DNA from: Clostridiales bacterium
GTDB lineage: Bacteria > Bacillota_A > Clostridia > Peptostreptococcales > Anaerovoracaceae
Reading direction: 5' to 3'
DNA length: 6,551 nt
NCBI GenBank assembly: GCA_012510935.1
Contig: JAAZHB010000006.1
Location: 1 to 6,551 of the forward strand
Positions 1 through 6,504 of the stretch are shown piece by piece. Numbering within the stretch: the stretch's first letter is position 1; each line of letters starts with the position of its first letter. Made by a program: the position numbers and the translations under genes. The notes under the pieces are model-generated. The model was not told the DNA's origin and did no database searches. It worked only from the letters and a program-made list of their open reading frames with translations.

Positions 1-2004
1 AAGTCTATCCGTTCACTTGAAACTGGTGTTAACCACCTTAAGATGGACAAATTCGACAAGATGGACATAAGAAATCTTTGGGCATATGTCGATGGAGTTT
101 ACAGAGATGACACAATGTTTGCGATTGTTGAGCTTATTAGACGCGGCGCTTCGCTAGACGATATTCATAAGGTTACAATGTTCACACCTCTTTTCCTTGA
201 ATCATTCCAAAGAATTGTAAAGCTTGAGTTTGTTCTAAAGAATATGATTGGCGACCTTAAGGCTCTTAAGACTGCAAAAATGCTTGGCTTTAGCGATGAA
301 TATATCGCAAGTCTATGGAATATGACAGAAATCGATGTGTACAACATTCGTAAGGAAAACGGTATCGTACCAGCATTTAAGATGGTTGACACACTACATA
401 CCGGCGAGTACATCGCTTACCTATATTCATCATATATGGGCGAAAACGAATCAAGGCTTACTGATAAGAAGAAAATCGTTGTACTTGGAGCTGGTCCTAT
501 CAGAATTGGTCAGGGCGTTGAATTTGACTACTCAACAGTTCATGCTGTACAGACAATCAGAAGAGCTGGTTACGAAGCAATTATCATCAACAACAACCCT
601 GAAACTGTATCAACAGACTACACAACTAGCGATAAGCTTTACTTTGAGCCTCTAACACCTGAAGATGTTATGGCAATTATCGACTTCGAGAAGCCAGATG
701 GCGTAATTGCTTCACTTGGCGGCCAGACAGCTATCAACCTTGCACAGCCACTCATGGATAGAGGCGTTAAGATTATCGGTACTGATTGCGAAGCTATCGA
801 TAAAGCTGAGAACAGAGACAGATTCGAGAAAGTTCTTGCTAATCTAGGAATTCCACAGCCAAAGGGTCGTGCAGTAACTAATATTGAAGATGGTGTTGCT
901 GCTGCAACAGAGATTGGATACCCTGTACTAGTTAGACCTTCGTTCGTACTTGGAGGCAGAGCTATGCAAATTGTTGCTGGAGAAGAACAGTTAAGACATT
1001 ATCTCAAGACTGCTGTAGAGATTGATGAAGACAAGCCAGTTCTTGTAGACAAGTACATTCAGGGAAAAGAGCTAGAAGTTGATGCAATCTGTGATGGCGT
1101 TGATGTATTTGTACCAGGTATTATGGAACTCGTAGAGAGAACCGGAGTTCACTCAGGTGACTCGATAAGTGTATACCCTACTTTCAGCGTTTCAGATAAA
1201 GTGAAGGGTATAATTCTTCAATACACTAAGAAGCTTGGACTTGAGATTGGAATCAAGGGACTTTACAACATCCAGTTCATTGTTGATGAAAATGATGATG
1301 TATATATTATTGAAGTAAACCCTCGTTCATCAAGAACAGTGCCATTCCTTTCAAAGGCAACAGAATATTCACTAGCAGATATCGCAACAGAGGTTATTCT
1401 TGGAAAGTCACTTAAGGAGCAGGGATTCTTTAAGCTCTATCCTGATGAGAAGGAAAGATTCTATGTAAAGGTTCCAGTATTCTCATTCAATAAAATCAAG
1501 GGTCTTGACGCTTACCTATCCCCTGAGATGAAGTCCACAGGTGAAGCAATCGGTTACGATGACAAGCTTAACCGTGCACTCTTCAAGGCACTTCAGGCAA
1601 GTGGACTCAGAGTAAAGAATTACGGGACTGTTTTTGCAACACTAGCAAGAAACGACAAGGAAGAGGCTCTTCCACTAATTCGCAGATTCTACAACCTTGG
1701 TTTCAATATTGAAGCAACACAGGGAACTGCTGAGTTCTTAAAGGAGAACGGAATTAGAACTCGTACATTGAAGAAGCTCTCCGAAGGCAGCTCAGATATT
1801 CTTGACAGAATCAAGAGTGGACAAATTGCATATATAATTAATACAAAGAACATAGGTGATCACAGTCAGGAAACAGACGGAGCAAAGATCAGACTCTGCG
1901 CAACAGAGAACAACTGTACAATCTTTACTTCGCTTGACACAGTAAATGTTCTTCTCGATGTACTTGAGGAGACAACTCTTACAGTTTCAACTATTGACGC
2001 TTAG
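1..2004 (+). CDS. carB: Carbamoyl-phosphate synthase large subunit, C-terminal 667 residues (5' end outside the window)
   Basis: CarB uses two ATP, bicarbonate and ammonia passed from the small subunit CarA to make carbamoyl phosphate in the cytoplasm. The frame is open from base 1 and its first residues (KSIRSLETGV) are internal CarB sequence, so the ATG at 43 is not the start. About 390-400 N-terminal residues, holding the first ATP-grasp domain, are missing against the usual 1060-1070. Counting from base 1, residues 1 to about 160 are the oligomerisation domain. The second ATP-grasp domain follows, with GAGPIRIGQGVEFDY (163-177), GGQTAINLA (240-248) and the metal-binding EVNPRSSR (438-445). 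The MGS-like allosteric domain runs from about 540. It keeps the residues that bind UMP or IMP in the E. coli enzyme: both Thr of ATQGT (573, 576), Lys in LKKLSEG (591-592) and Asn614 in YIINT. Feedback control by UMP is therefore likely. carA is probably just upstream. Identity is certain. Confidence 0.97.
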   Translation, partial: KSIRSLETGVNHLKMDKFDKMDIRNLWAYVDGVYRDDTMFAIVELIRRGASLDDIHKVTMFTPLFLESFQRIVKLEFVLKNMIGDLKALKTAKMLGFSDEYIASLWNMTEIDVYNIRKENGIVPAFKMVDTLHTGEYIAYLYSSYMGENESRLTDKKKIVVLGAGPIRIGQGVEFDYSTVHAVQTIRRAGYEAIIINNNPETVSTDYTTSDKLYFEPLTPEDVMAIIDFEKPDGVIASLGGQTAINLAQPLMDRGVKIIGTDCEAIDKAENRDRFEKVLANLGIPQPKGRAVTNIEDGVAAATEIGYPVLVRPSFVLGGRAMQIVAGEEQLRHYLKTAVEIDEDKPVLVDKYIQGKELEVDAICDGVDVFVPGIMELVERTGVHSGDSISVYPTFSVSDKVKGIILQYTKKLGLEIGIKGLYNIQFIVDENDDVYIIEVNPRSSRTVPFLSKATEYSLADIATEVILGKSLKEQGFFKLYPDEKERFYVKVPVFSFNKIKGLDAYLSPEMKSTGEAIGYDDKLNRALFKALQASGLRVKNYGTVFATLARNDKEEALPLIRRFYNLGFNIEATQGTAEFLKENGIRTRTLKKLSEGSSDILDRIKSGQIAYIINTKNIGDHSQETDGAKIRLCATENNCTIFTSLDTVNVLLDVLEETTLTVSTIDA

Positions 2005-2029
2005 TTCTAATAATTGGAGATAAATATCT

Positions 2030-2776
2030 ATGAAACAGGAAATCTTGACAATTCAAGAGAATATCAAACTGGCAGAAGGTGTGTACCGAATGAAGCTAGC
2101 CGGTGACATCAGCGCAATAACTGCCCCTGGGCAATTCGTCAACATCAAGCTGGACGGTCATTTTCTCAGAAGGCCAATTTCTGTGAACGATATTAGCGAG
2201 AACGAGCTTACTATTATCTACAAGATTCTAGGTGAAGGCACCCGCGAGATGTCTCAATACGAGGTTGGAAGAGAACTGGATGTCCTCACAGGACTTGGCA
2301 ATGGTTATAGCATCGAACTTATGAAAGAAGAAGTTCCTTCGCGTGCAACAATCGCACTAATAGGTGGAGGGGTGGGAATTCCCCCTCTCTACCTTCTTGC
2401 AAAAAAACTTATTGCAAGTGGCGAAAAAGTTCATGTGGTTCTTGGGTTTAATTCGAGTTGCGATGTTTTCTACGAGAAAGAGTTCCTAGCTCTTGGTGCT
2501 GAGGTCTCCGTTGCGACAGCAGATGGAAGTTATGGAATCAAAGGTTTTGTAACAGATATTCTTCCATCAGACTATTCATACTTCTTCACCTGCGGCCCGG
2601 AGCCTATGCTCAAGGCAGTCTACAAAGCTACAACTACCCCTGGGCAGATGAGTTTTGAAGAAAGAATGGGCTGTGGTTTTGGTGCATGTATGGGATGTTC
2701 ATGCAAAACAGTAACTGGATATAAAAGAATTTGCAAAGAGGGCCCTGTTCTAAGGAAGGAGGAAGTTCTATGGTAA
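2030..2776 (+). CDS. pyrK: Dihydroorotate dehydrogenase B, electron-transfer subunit (FAD, 2Fe-2S)
   Basis: PyrK pairs with the class 1B PyrD and passes electrons from its FMN through a 2Fe-2S cluster and FAD to NAD+. The 248-residue product has the ferredoxin-reductase fold in order: an FAD-binding beta-barrel with the RRPIS motif (47-51), an NAD-binding half with GGGVGIPPL (112-120) and CGPEPM (188-193), and a C-terminal cluster of cysteines C215-x4-C220-x2-C223-x11-C235, the PyrK 2Fe-2S ligand pattern. An extra Cys225 lies inside the cluster loop. The length is normal for the family (about 250-260). The ATG is preceded by GGAGA at 2016-2020, nine bases upstream. The gap after carB is 25 bases and the gene overlaps pyrD by seven bases, fitting co-translation of the two subunits. 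Related reductase subunits (HydG/SudB types) share the fold, but the position directly before pyrD settles the call. Confidence 0.96.
   Translation: MKQEILTIQENIKLAEGVYRMKLAGDISAITAPGQFVNIKLDGHFLRRPISVNDISENELTIIYKILGEGTREMSQYEVGRELDVLTGLGNGYSIELMKEEVPSRATIALIGGGVGIPPLYLLAKKLIASGEKVHVVLGFNSSCDVFYEKEFLALGAEVSVATADGSYGIKGFVTDILPSDYSYFFTCGPEPMLKAVYKATTTPGQMSFEERMGCGFGACMGCSCKTVTGYKRICKEGPVLRKEEVLW
2756..2762 (+). promoter_or_regulatory. Ribosome binding site that fixes the pyrD start
   Basis: A full AAGGAGG stands seven bases before the ATG at 2770, inside the last codons of pyrK. This supports ATG 2770 over an in-frame TTG at 2731, which would add 13 residues unlike any PyrD N-terminus and has no such site. 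Placing the site within pyrK also suggests that ribosomes finishing pyrK feed pyrD translation. Confidence 0.85.
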
Positions 2777-3684
2777 ATACGAAAATCAATCTCCTTGGAA
2801 TTGACTTGGATAACCCAATAATTCCTGCATCAGGCACTTTTGGCTATGGCTATGAATTTGCAGAGATTTATGACATTAATTGCCTAGGCACTTTTTCTTT
2901 CAAGGGAACAACCAAAGAGCCTCGATTTGGAAATCCTACTCCGCGAATTGCTGAGTGCGAAGGTGGCCTTTTAAATGCGGTTGGGCTTCAGAACCCTGGC
3001 GTAGAGGCTGTTATTAGCGAAGAGCTCCCTAAGCTTGCTAAAGTTTTTCATAAGCCGGTTATGGCAAATGTCAGCGGCTTTTCCATCGAAGAATATGTTC
3101 ATACTTGCAAGGAACTAGACTCTCAAGAACAGATTGGTTGGCTCGAAGTAAATATTTCTTGCCCAAATGTTCATGGAGGAGGAATGAGTTTCGGTACAGA
3201 TGCCGATGCTGCTGCTTCTGTTGTAAGAGCAGTAAAAAAAGTTACGACAAAGCCAATAATAATTAAACTGACTCCTAATGTTACTGATATTGTTGCAATT
3301 GCAAAAGCATGCGAGGATGCTGGCGCGGACGGAATAAGTCTAATCAACACAATGCTTGGAATGAGAATCAATCTTAAGACAAGAAAACCTCTTATTGCAA
3401 ATACTACCGGCGGATATTCCGGACCTGGAATTTTCCCAGTAGCACTTCGCATGGTATATCAGGTTTCATCCGCAGTCTCCATTCCTGTTATCGGAATGGG
3501 CGGAGTATCAAGCGCGAAGGATGTTATTGAGATGATGATGGCAGGCGCAACCGCAGTTGAAGTGGGCGCAGCTAATCTCGTTGAACCATTTGCGAGCAAG
3601 AATATCATTGAGGAGCTTCCTTTCGTTATGGAAGAATACGGCATTTCAGATCTTTCGAAAATAATTGGAATATCTCACATATAA
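2770..3684 (+). CDS. pyrD: Dihydroorotate dehydrogenase B, catalytic subunit (class 1B, FMN)
   Basis: This enzyme oxidises dihydroorotate to orotate, the fourth step of UMP synthesis, in the cytoplasm; the class 1B form works as a tetramer with PyrK and uses NAD+. The 304-residue product is an FMN-binding TIM barrel of normal family length. Visible motifs are SGTFGYGYEF (21-30), FKGTT with the FMN-contacting Lys45, LNAVGLQNPG (68-77), NISCPNVHGGG (128-138) with the catalytic base Cys131, KLTPNVTDI (Lys166), LINT (191-194), and the phosphate-binding stretches GGYSGPG (214-220) and GMGGVSS (242-248). Cysteine as the base marks class 1 enzymes; class 2 quinone-linked enzymes use serine. The adjoining pyrK makes it class 1B rather than the fumarate-linked class 1A. 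The start at 2770 is chosen for its AAGGAGG and because the protein then begins MVNTKINLLGIDL, as PyrDB proteins do. It overlaps pyrK by seven bases. Confidence 0.96.
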   Translation: MVNTKINLLGIDLDNPIIPASGTFGYGYEFAEIYDINCLGTFSFKGTTKEPRFGNPTPRIAECEGGLLNAVGLQNPGVEAVISEELPKLAKVFHKPVMANVSGFSIEEYVHTCKELDSQEQIGWLEVNISCPNVHGGGMSFGTDADAAASVVRAVKKVTTKPIIIKLTPNVTDIVAIAKACEDAGADGISLINTMLGMRINLKTRKPLIANTTGGYSGPGIFPVALRMVYQVSSAVSIPVIGMGGVSSAKDVIEMMMAGATAVEVGAANLVEPFASKNIIEELPFVMEEYGISDLSKIIGISHI

Positions 3685-3714
3685 ATTAAACTAAGATTTA
3701 AATAAGGAGAAAAA

Positions 3715-4419
3715 ATGGGTAAGGATGTAATAATAGCTTGCGATTTTGATAACGCACAAGATACTTTTCGTTTCCTAGATGCATTCGAGGATAGCAAGCC
3801 TTTTGTAAAAATTGGAATGGAGCTGTTCTACTCTGAAGGTCCCGACATAGTTCGTGAATTAAAGAAAGAAGGACACAAGGTTTTCCTTGATTTGAAACTT
3901 CACGACATTCCTAATACTGTTAGAAAGTCTATGGCTGTTCTAGCAGGTCTTGGCACAGATATTCTTAATTGTCATGCGGGCGGATCTATTCGTATGATGG
4001 AATATGCATTGCAGGGGCTTGAGGAAGGTTGCAAGAGCAGCGAGCGTCCTCTTCTAATCGCAGTTACCCAGCTAACATCAACAGACCAGGATACTCTTGA
4101 AGAAGATCTTCTTATAGAAAAACCAATCGATGATGTTGTAATGCATTACGCACTTAATGCAAAGAAAGCAAATCTTGATGGCGTCGTATGTTCTCCTTTA
4201 GAAGCCAAAAAAGTCCACCTAATGTGTGGAGATGATTTTCTCACGATAACTCCAGGTGTACGATGGGCCGATAGTGCTACCGGTGATCAAAAAAGAGTAA
4301 TGACTCCTTCACAAGCAAAGGAAAATGGTTCAGACTATATCGTTGTAGGTCGTCCAATAACTCAAGCCGAGGATCCAGTAGCTGCATATAAAAGATGTTG
4401 TGATGAATTTATTGGTTAA
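3715..4419 (+). CDS. pyrF: Orotidine 5'-phosphate decarboxylase
   Basis: PyrF removes CO2 from OMP to give UMP, the last step of the pathway, without any cofactor. The 234-residue product matches the usual length of the bacterial short-form (about 230-240) TIM-barrel enzyme. The N-terminal DVIIACDF carries the first active-site aspartate (Asp10) and FVKIGMELF the lysine Lys32. The catalytic D-x-K-x-x-D motif is FLDLKLHD, with Asp59, Lys61 and Asp64. The phosphate-gripping elements are TPGVR (179-183), the mobile loop after it (GDQKRVMTP, 190-198) and VVGRPIT (210-216) with Arg213. The ATG follows AAGGAG (3704-3709) by five bases. The gap after pyrD is 30 bases and shows no terminator, so the gene belongs to the same transcript. 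Confidence 0.97.
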   Translation: MGKDVIIACDFDNAQDTFRFLDAFEDSKPFVKIGMELFYSEGPDIVRELKKEGHKVFLDLKLHDIPNTVRKSMAVLAGLGTDILNCHAGGSIRMMEYALQGLEEGCKSSERPLLIAVTQLTSTDQDTLEEDLLIEKPIDDVVMHYALNAKKANLDGVVCSPLEAKKVHLMCGDDFLTITPGVRWADSATGDQKRVMTPSQAKENGSDYIVVGRPITQAEDPVAAYKRCCDEFIG

Positions 4420-4443
4420 GGATATCTATAAATGCAAATATTA

Positions 4444-4452
4444 TGATATAAT
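4444..4452 (+). promoter_or_regulatory. Candidate internal promoter before pyrE (extended -10)
   Basis: The 65-base gap between pyrF and pyrE contains TGATATAAT, a perfect extended -10 element (TG, one base, TATAAT). A start site would fall near 4458-4460, about 25 bases before the pyrE ATG, which leaves room for the AAGGAG at 4472-4477. No good -35 hexamer is seen at 16-18 bases upstream; extended -10 promoters can work without one. AT-rich gaps often contain TATAAT by chance, so this is a candidate only. If real, it would let pyrE and the pyrB fusion be transcribed apart from the upstream genes. Confidence 0.35.
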
Positions 4453-4484
4453 CAAGTACTGTATTTTAATGAAGGAGACAGACT

Positions 4485-5123
4485 ATGGATTTAAACAGAA
4501 TAATTGCTAAGGATCTTTTAAGAATTGAAGCTCTTATTTTCAGACCTAATGACCCTTTTACATGGGCGAGCGGTATTAAGAGCCCTGTCTATTGTGACAA
4601 CAGGCTTACTCTTACAGATGTTACAGCAAGAAATGATGTTGAGAATGCACTTGCGCAATTAATCAAAGAGAATTACCCTGAAACTGAAGTTGTTATGGGA
4701 ACATCTACTGCTGGTATAGCGCATGCGGCTATTGTTGGTCATATTCTTGATTTACCAATGGGGTATGTCCGCTCAAGTGCGAAAGATCATGGTAGGAATA
4801 ATCAAATAGAGGGAAAGCTTCTTCCAGGTCAGAAGGTTGTTGTTGTTGAGGACCTCATATCAACTGGCGGATCAGTAATTGAAGTTGTGAATGTTCTTCG
4901 CGATGCTGGGGCTGAAGTGCTCGGAGTAGTATCGATTTTCACATACGGTCTACAGAAAGGTCTTGATCGTATGGCTAACGCTGATGTAAAGAACGTCTCC
5001 CTTACGAACTTGGATTCAATTGCTGAGGTAGCAGCTGAAGAAGGATATATTTCTAAGGATGCAGTTGCAAAGGTTCTTGCATTTAGAGCTGACCCATCAG
5101 ATGAAAGTTGGATTACAGCATAG
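4485..5123 (+). CDS. pyrE: Orotate phosphoribosyltransferase
   Basis: PyrE transfers ribose 5-phosphate from PRPP to orotate, giving OMP for PyrF. The product has 212 residues, normal for bacterial PyrE, and is a type I phosphoribosyltransferase that acts as a dimer. The PRPP-binding signature is VVVVEDLISTGGS at 118-130, with acidic Glu122-Asp123 and the STGGS phosphate loop. The N-terminal orotate-side hood includes FTWASGIKSPVYCDNR (25-40), a stretch typical of PyrE rather than of purine phosphoribosyltransferases. The flexible catalytic loop is YVRSSAKDHGRNNQIEG (94-110), which closes over the partner subunit's active site. The ATG is seven bases after AAGGAG (4472-4477). Its position directly after pyrF, the next enzyme of the pathway, is common in pyr operons. 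Confidence 0.97.
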   Translation: MDLNRIIAKDLLRIEALIFRPNDPFTWASGIKSPVYCDNRLTLTDVTARNDVENALAQLIKENYPETEVVMGTSTAGIAHAAIVGHILDLPMGYVRSSAKDHGRNNQIEGKLLPGQKVVVVEDLISTGGSVIEVVNVLRDAGAEVLGVVSIFTYGLQKGLDRMANADVKNVSLTNLDSIAEVAAEEGYISKDAVAKVLAFRADPSDESWITA

Positions 5124-5178
5124 AAGATATACTATAAGATAGTTTTAAGATAGATTAGAAGAAAGATAAAAAAGATAG
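5124..5178 (+). repeat. Five AAGATA repeats in the leader of the pyrB fusion gene
   Basis: The 69-base gap between pyrE and the pyrB fusion holds AAGATA at 5124, 5136, 5147, 5163 and 5172; the second, third and fifth copies read AAGATAG. Start-to-start steps are 12, 11, 16 and 9 bases. The strand is strongly purine-rich, almost without C, and should be unstructured in RNA. No hairpin or U-run typical of an attenuator is present. The repeats end just before the AAGGAG ribosome site at 5181-5186. They may be simple low-complexity drift or a binding array for a protein; the sequence alone does not decide. Confidence 0.55.
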
Positions 5179-5192
5179 ATAAGGAGCTAGGG

Positions 5193-6356
5193 ATGAAAAG
5201 TTTAATTGATATCAGAGATTTAAGTGTGAATGAAATTTCTCAGCTTATTCATGTAGCTAAAGACATCATTGCAAGGCCAGATTATTATAGTCATGCTTGC
5301 GAAGGCAAGAAGCTTGCCACTCTATTCTTTGAGCCTTCAACAAGAACACGTCTAAGTCACGAGGCCGCTATGTATGAATTAGGTGGCCAGGTTCTTTCAG
5401 TAACAGACTCTGCATCATCATCTGCATCAAAAGGTGAAAGTGTAGCTGATACTGCTAAAGTCATTAGTTGCTATGCAGATATAATTGCAATAAGACATCC
5501 CGCTGAAGGAGCTGCGCTTGTAGCTGGCGAGAATGCGACTGTACCAGTTATTAATGCTGGTGATGGTGGACATTCACACCCAACTCAAACACTTGGAGAC
5601 CTTCTCACAATTCATCGTGAGAAAGGCCGACTTGACCATCTAGTAATTGGTCTTTGCGGCGACCTTCGTTATGGAAGAACTGTACACTCACTTGTATCTG
5701 CTCTTAGCAAATACCCAGGTGTCAGATTCATATTTGTAAGCCCAGAAGAGCTTCAAATTCCTGATTATATTAAGAATGACATTCTTAATCCGAATCAGAT
5801 TCCATTCTATGAGACATCATCTCTAGAAGAAGCTCTACCAGTTCTTGATGTTCTGTATATGACAAGAATACAGAAAGAACGTTTTGATAATATTGAGAAG
5901 TACGAGGTACTAAAGGACTCATACCGTATTACTTACGATATGATTAATGGTCGCTATGGAAATACAGCTGCTCCAAGAGAGATGTGTATTTTGCATCCTC
6001 TTCCAAGGGTAAACGAAATAGCTGCTGATGTTGATAAAGATGCTCGTGCTTGTTACTTTAAGCAAGTTGAAAATGGTAAATATATGCGTATGGCCTTAAT
6101 ACTTAAGTTGCTTTATGACCATGACTATAAGTGCCAGATTAATGACAATCGCAAGATTCTGACATCTTCTGAAATCCTTGATATTAGACAAGATATTAAG
6201 GGACTCGATTGTGCAGGTGGCGTTTTCACAAATCAAGTTCATTGTCATAATGCTCATTGCATTACTCAAACAGAGCAAGATCTTGAACAGAAATTTATTA
6301 TTAGGGAAGGTTCAGGCATCAAGTGCCTATATTGCGAATCAGAGATTAATCAATAA
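5193..6356 (+). CDS. pyrB: Aspartate carbamoyltransferase fused to the zinc domain of regulatory chain PyrI
   Basis: The enzyme joins carbamoyl phosphate to aspartate, the committed step of the pathway. Residues 1 to about 313 are a full catalytic chain. STRTR (49-53) binds carbamoyl phosphate; Ser76 and Lys80 match the 80s-loop Ser/Lys supplied by the neighbouring subunit. Arg101, HPTQT (129-133), YGRTVHSL with Arg162, TRIQ with Arg225 and Gln227, and HPLPR (268-272) match the E. coli active site. Chains of this type usually stop near residue 310. Here about 74 more residues follow, with C351-x4-C356 and C378-x2-C381, the spacing of the PyrI zinc ligands (E. coli 109, 114, 138, 141), within a PyrI-like context (CITQTEQ ... 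KCLYC). PyrI's N-terminal nucleotide-binding domain, about 100 residues, is absent. The ATG lies six bases after AAGGAG (5181-5186). The catalytic call is certain; the zinc-domain call is strong. Confidence 0.95.
   Translation: MKSLIDIRDLSVNEISQLIHVAKDIIARPDYYSHACEGKKLATLFFEPSTRTRLSHEAAMYELGGQVLSVTDSASSSASKGESVADTAKVISCYADIIAIRHPAEGAALVAGENATVPVINAGDGGHSHPTQTLGDLLTIHREKGRLDHLVIGLCGDLRYGRTVHSLVSALSKYPGVRFIFVSPEELQIPDYIKNDILNPNQIPFYETSSLEEALPVLDVLYMTRIQKERFDNIEKYEVLKDSYRITYDMINGRYGNTAAPREMCILHPLPRVNEIAADVDKDARACYFKQVENGKYMRMALILKLLYDHDYKCQINDNRKILTSSEILDIRQDIKGLDCAGGVFTNQVHCHNAHCITQTEQDLEQKFIIREGSGIKCLYCESEINQ
6131..6353 (+). other. PyrI-like zinc-binding tail within the pyrB fusion
   Basis: This segment encodes residues from about 314 to 387 of the fusion. 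Its first 30 or so residues (INDNRKILTSSEIL and onward) form a linker that may preserve the last strand of the lost PyrI allosteric domain. The rest lines up with the PyrI zinc domain, ligands Cys351, Cys356, Cys378 and Cys381. In E. coli that domain clamps the regulatory chain onto the catalytic chain, so the fused copy could fold back on its own or a neighbouring catalytic subunit. It shows no site for ATP or CTP. No separate pyrI lies downstream in the window. Confidence 0.8.
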
Positions 6357-6381
6357 GCTAATTAAATACTGAAATATATTT

Positions 6382-6419
6382 ATCGGAAGAATATTCATAT
6401 ATTCTTCCGATTTTTATTT
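6382..6419 (+). terminator. Intrinsic terminator of the pyr operon
   Basis: A perfect 13-base-pair stem (6382-6394 with 6399-6411) closes a four-base TCAT loop and runs straight into a T-rich tract, TTTTTATTT (6411-6419). It lies 25 bases after the stop codon of the pyrB fusion. This is the only strong intrinsic terminator I see in the window, so the genes from carB onward probably form one transcript ending here. The stem is AT-rich, but its perfect pairing and tight loop make it convincing. Confidence 0.9.
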
Positions 6420-6459
6420 GAATATCTTCTTAAAACGCAAAAAAAGGGTTCTACAATTT

Positions 6460-6504
6460 ATGGTGTTGGTGATGGAAATAACATTTCATCGTCAGCACCA
6501 TTTT
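6460..6504 (+). other. Second hairpin after the operon, possible backup terminator or small RNA end
   Basis: Bases 6460-6474 pair with 6487-6501 in a 15-pair stem containing three G-U wobbles, around a 12-base loop, followed by TTTT at 6501-6504 and then AGTTC. The wobbles pair only in + strand RNA; on the - strand they would be A-C mismatches, which favours a + strand transcript. It could be a tandem terminator for read-through from the pyr operon or the end of a small RNA starting in the AT-rich stretch before it. The rest of 6420-6551 holds A-runs and no convincing gene. Confidence 0.5.

Noticed and set aside
43..45. ATG as the start of carB
   Set aside because: The frame is open to base 1 and the residues before this Met are recognisable internal CarB sequence, so the gene is cut by the window edge.
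2731..2769. In-frame TTG upstream as the start of pyrD
   Set aside because: It adds 13 residues not typical of PyrD, overlaps pyrK more deeply and has no good ribosome site; the ATG at 2770 follows AAGGAGG at ideal spacing.
3171..3452. Open frames on the - strand within pyrD and elsewhere, and alternative + frames within carB
   Set aside because: They lie wholly within strongly supported genes, have no ribosome sites and show composition expected of antisense or shifted reading.
5108..5138. TTGGAT and TATAAG as a promoter before the pyrB fusion
   Set aside because: The -35 matches poorly, the spacing is 19 bases, and the match lies within the AAGATA repeats that create TATAAG-like words by chance.
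6178..6372. A 64-codon + strand frame overlapping the end of the pyrB fusion
   Set aside because: It is a shifted reading of the zinc-domain coding region, whose cysteine pattern is clearly in the pyrB frame; there is no sign of a frameshift joining the two.
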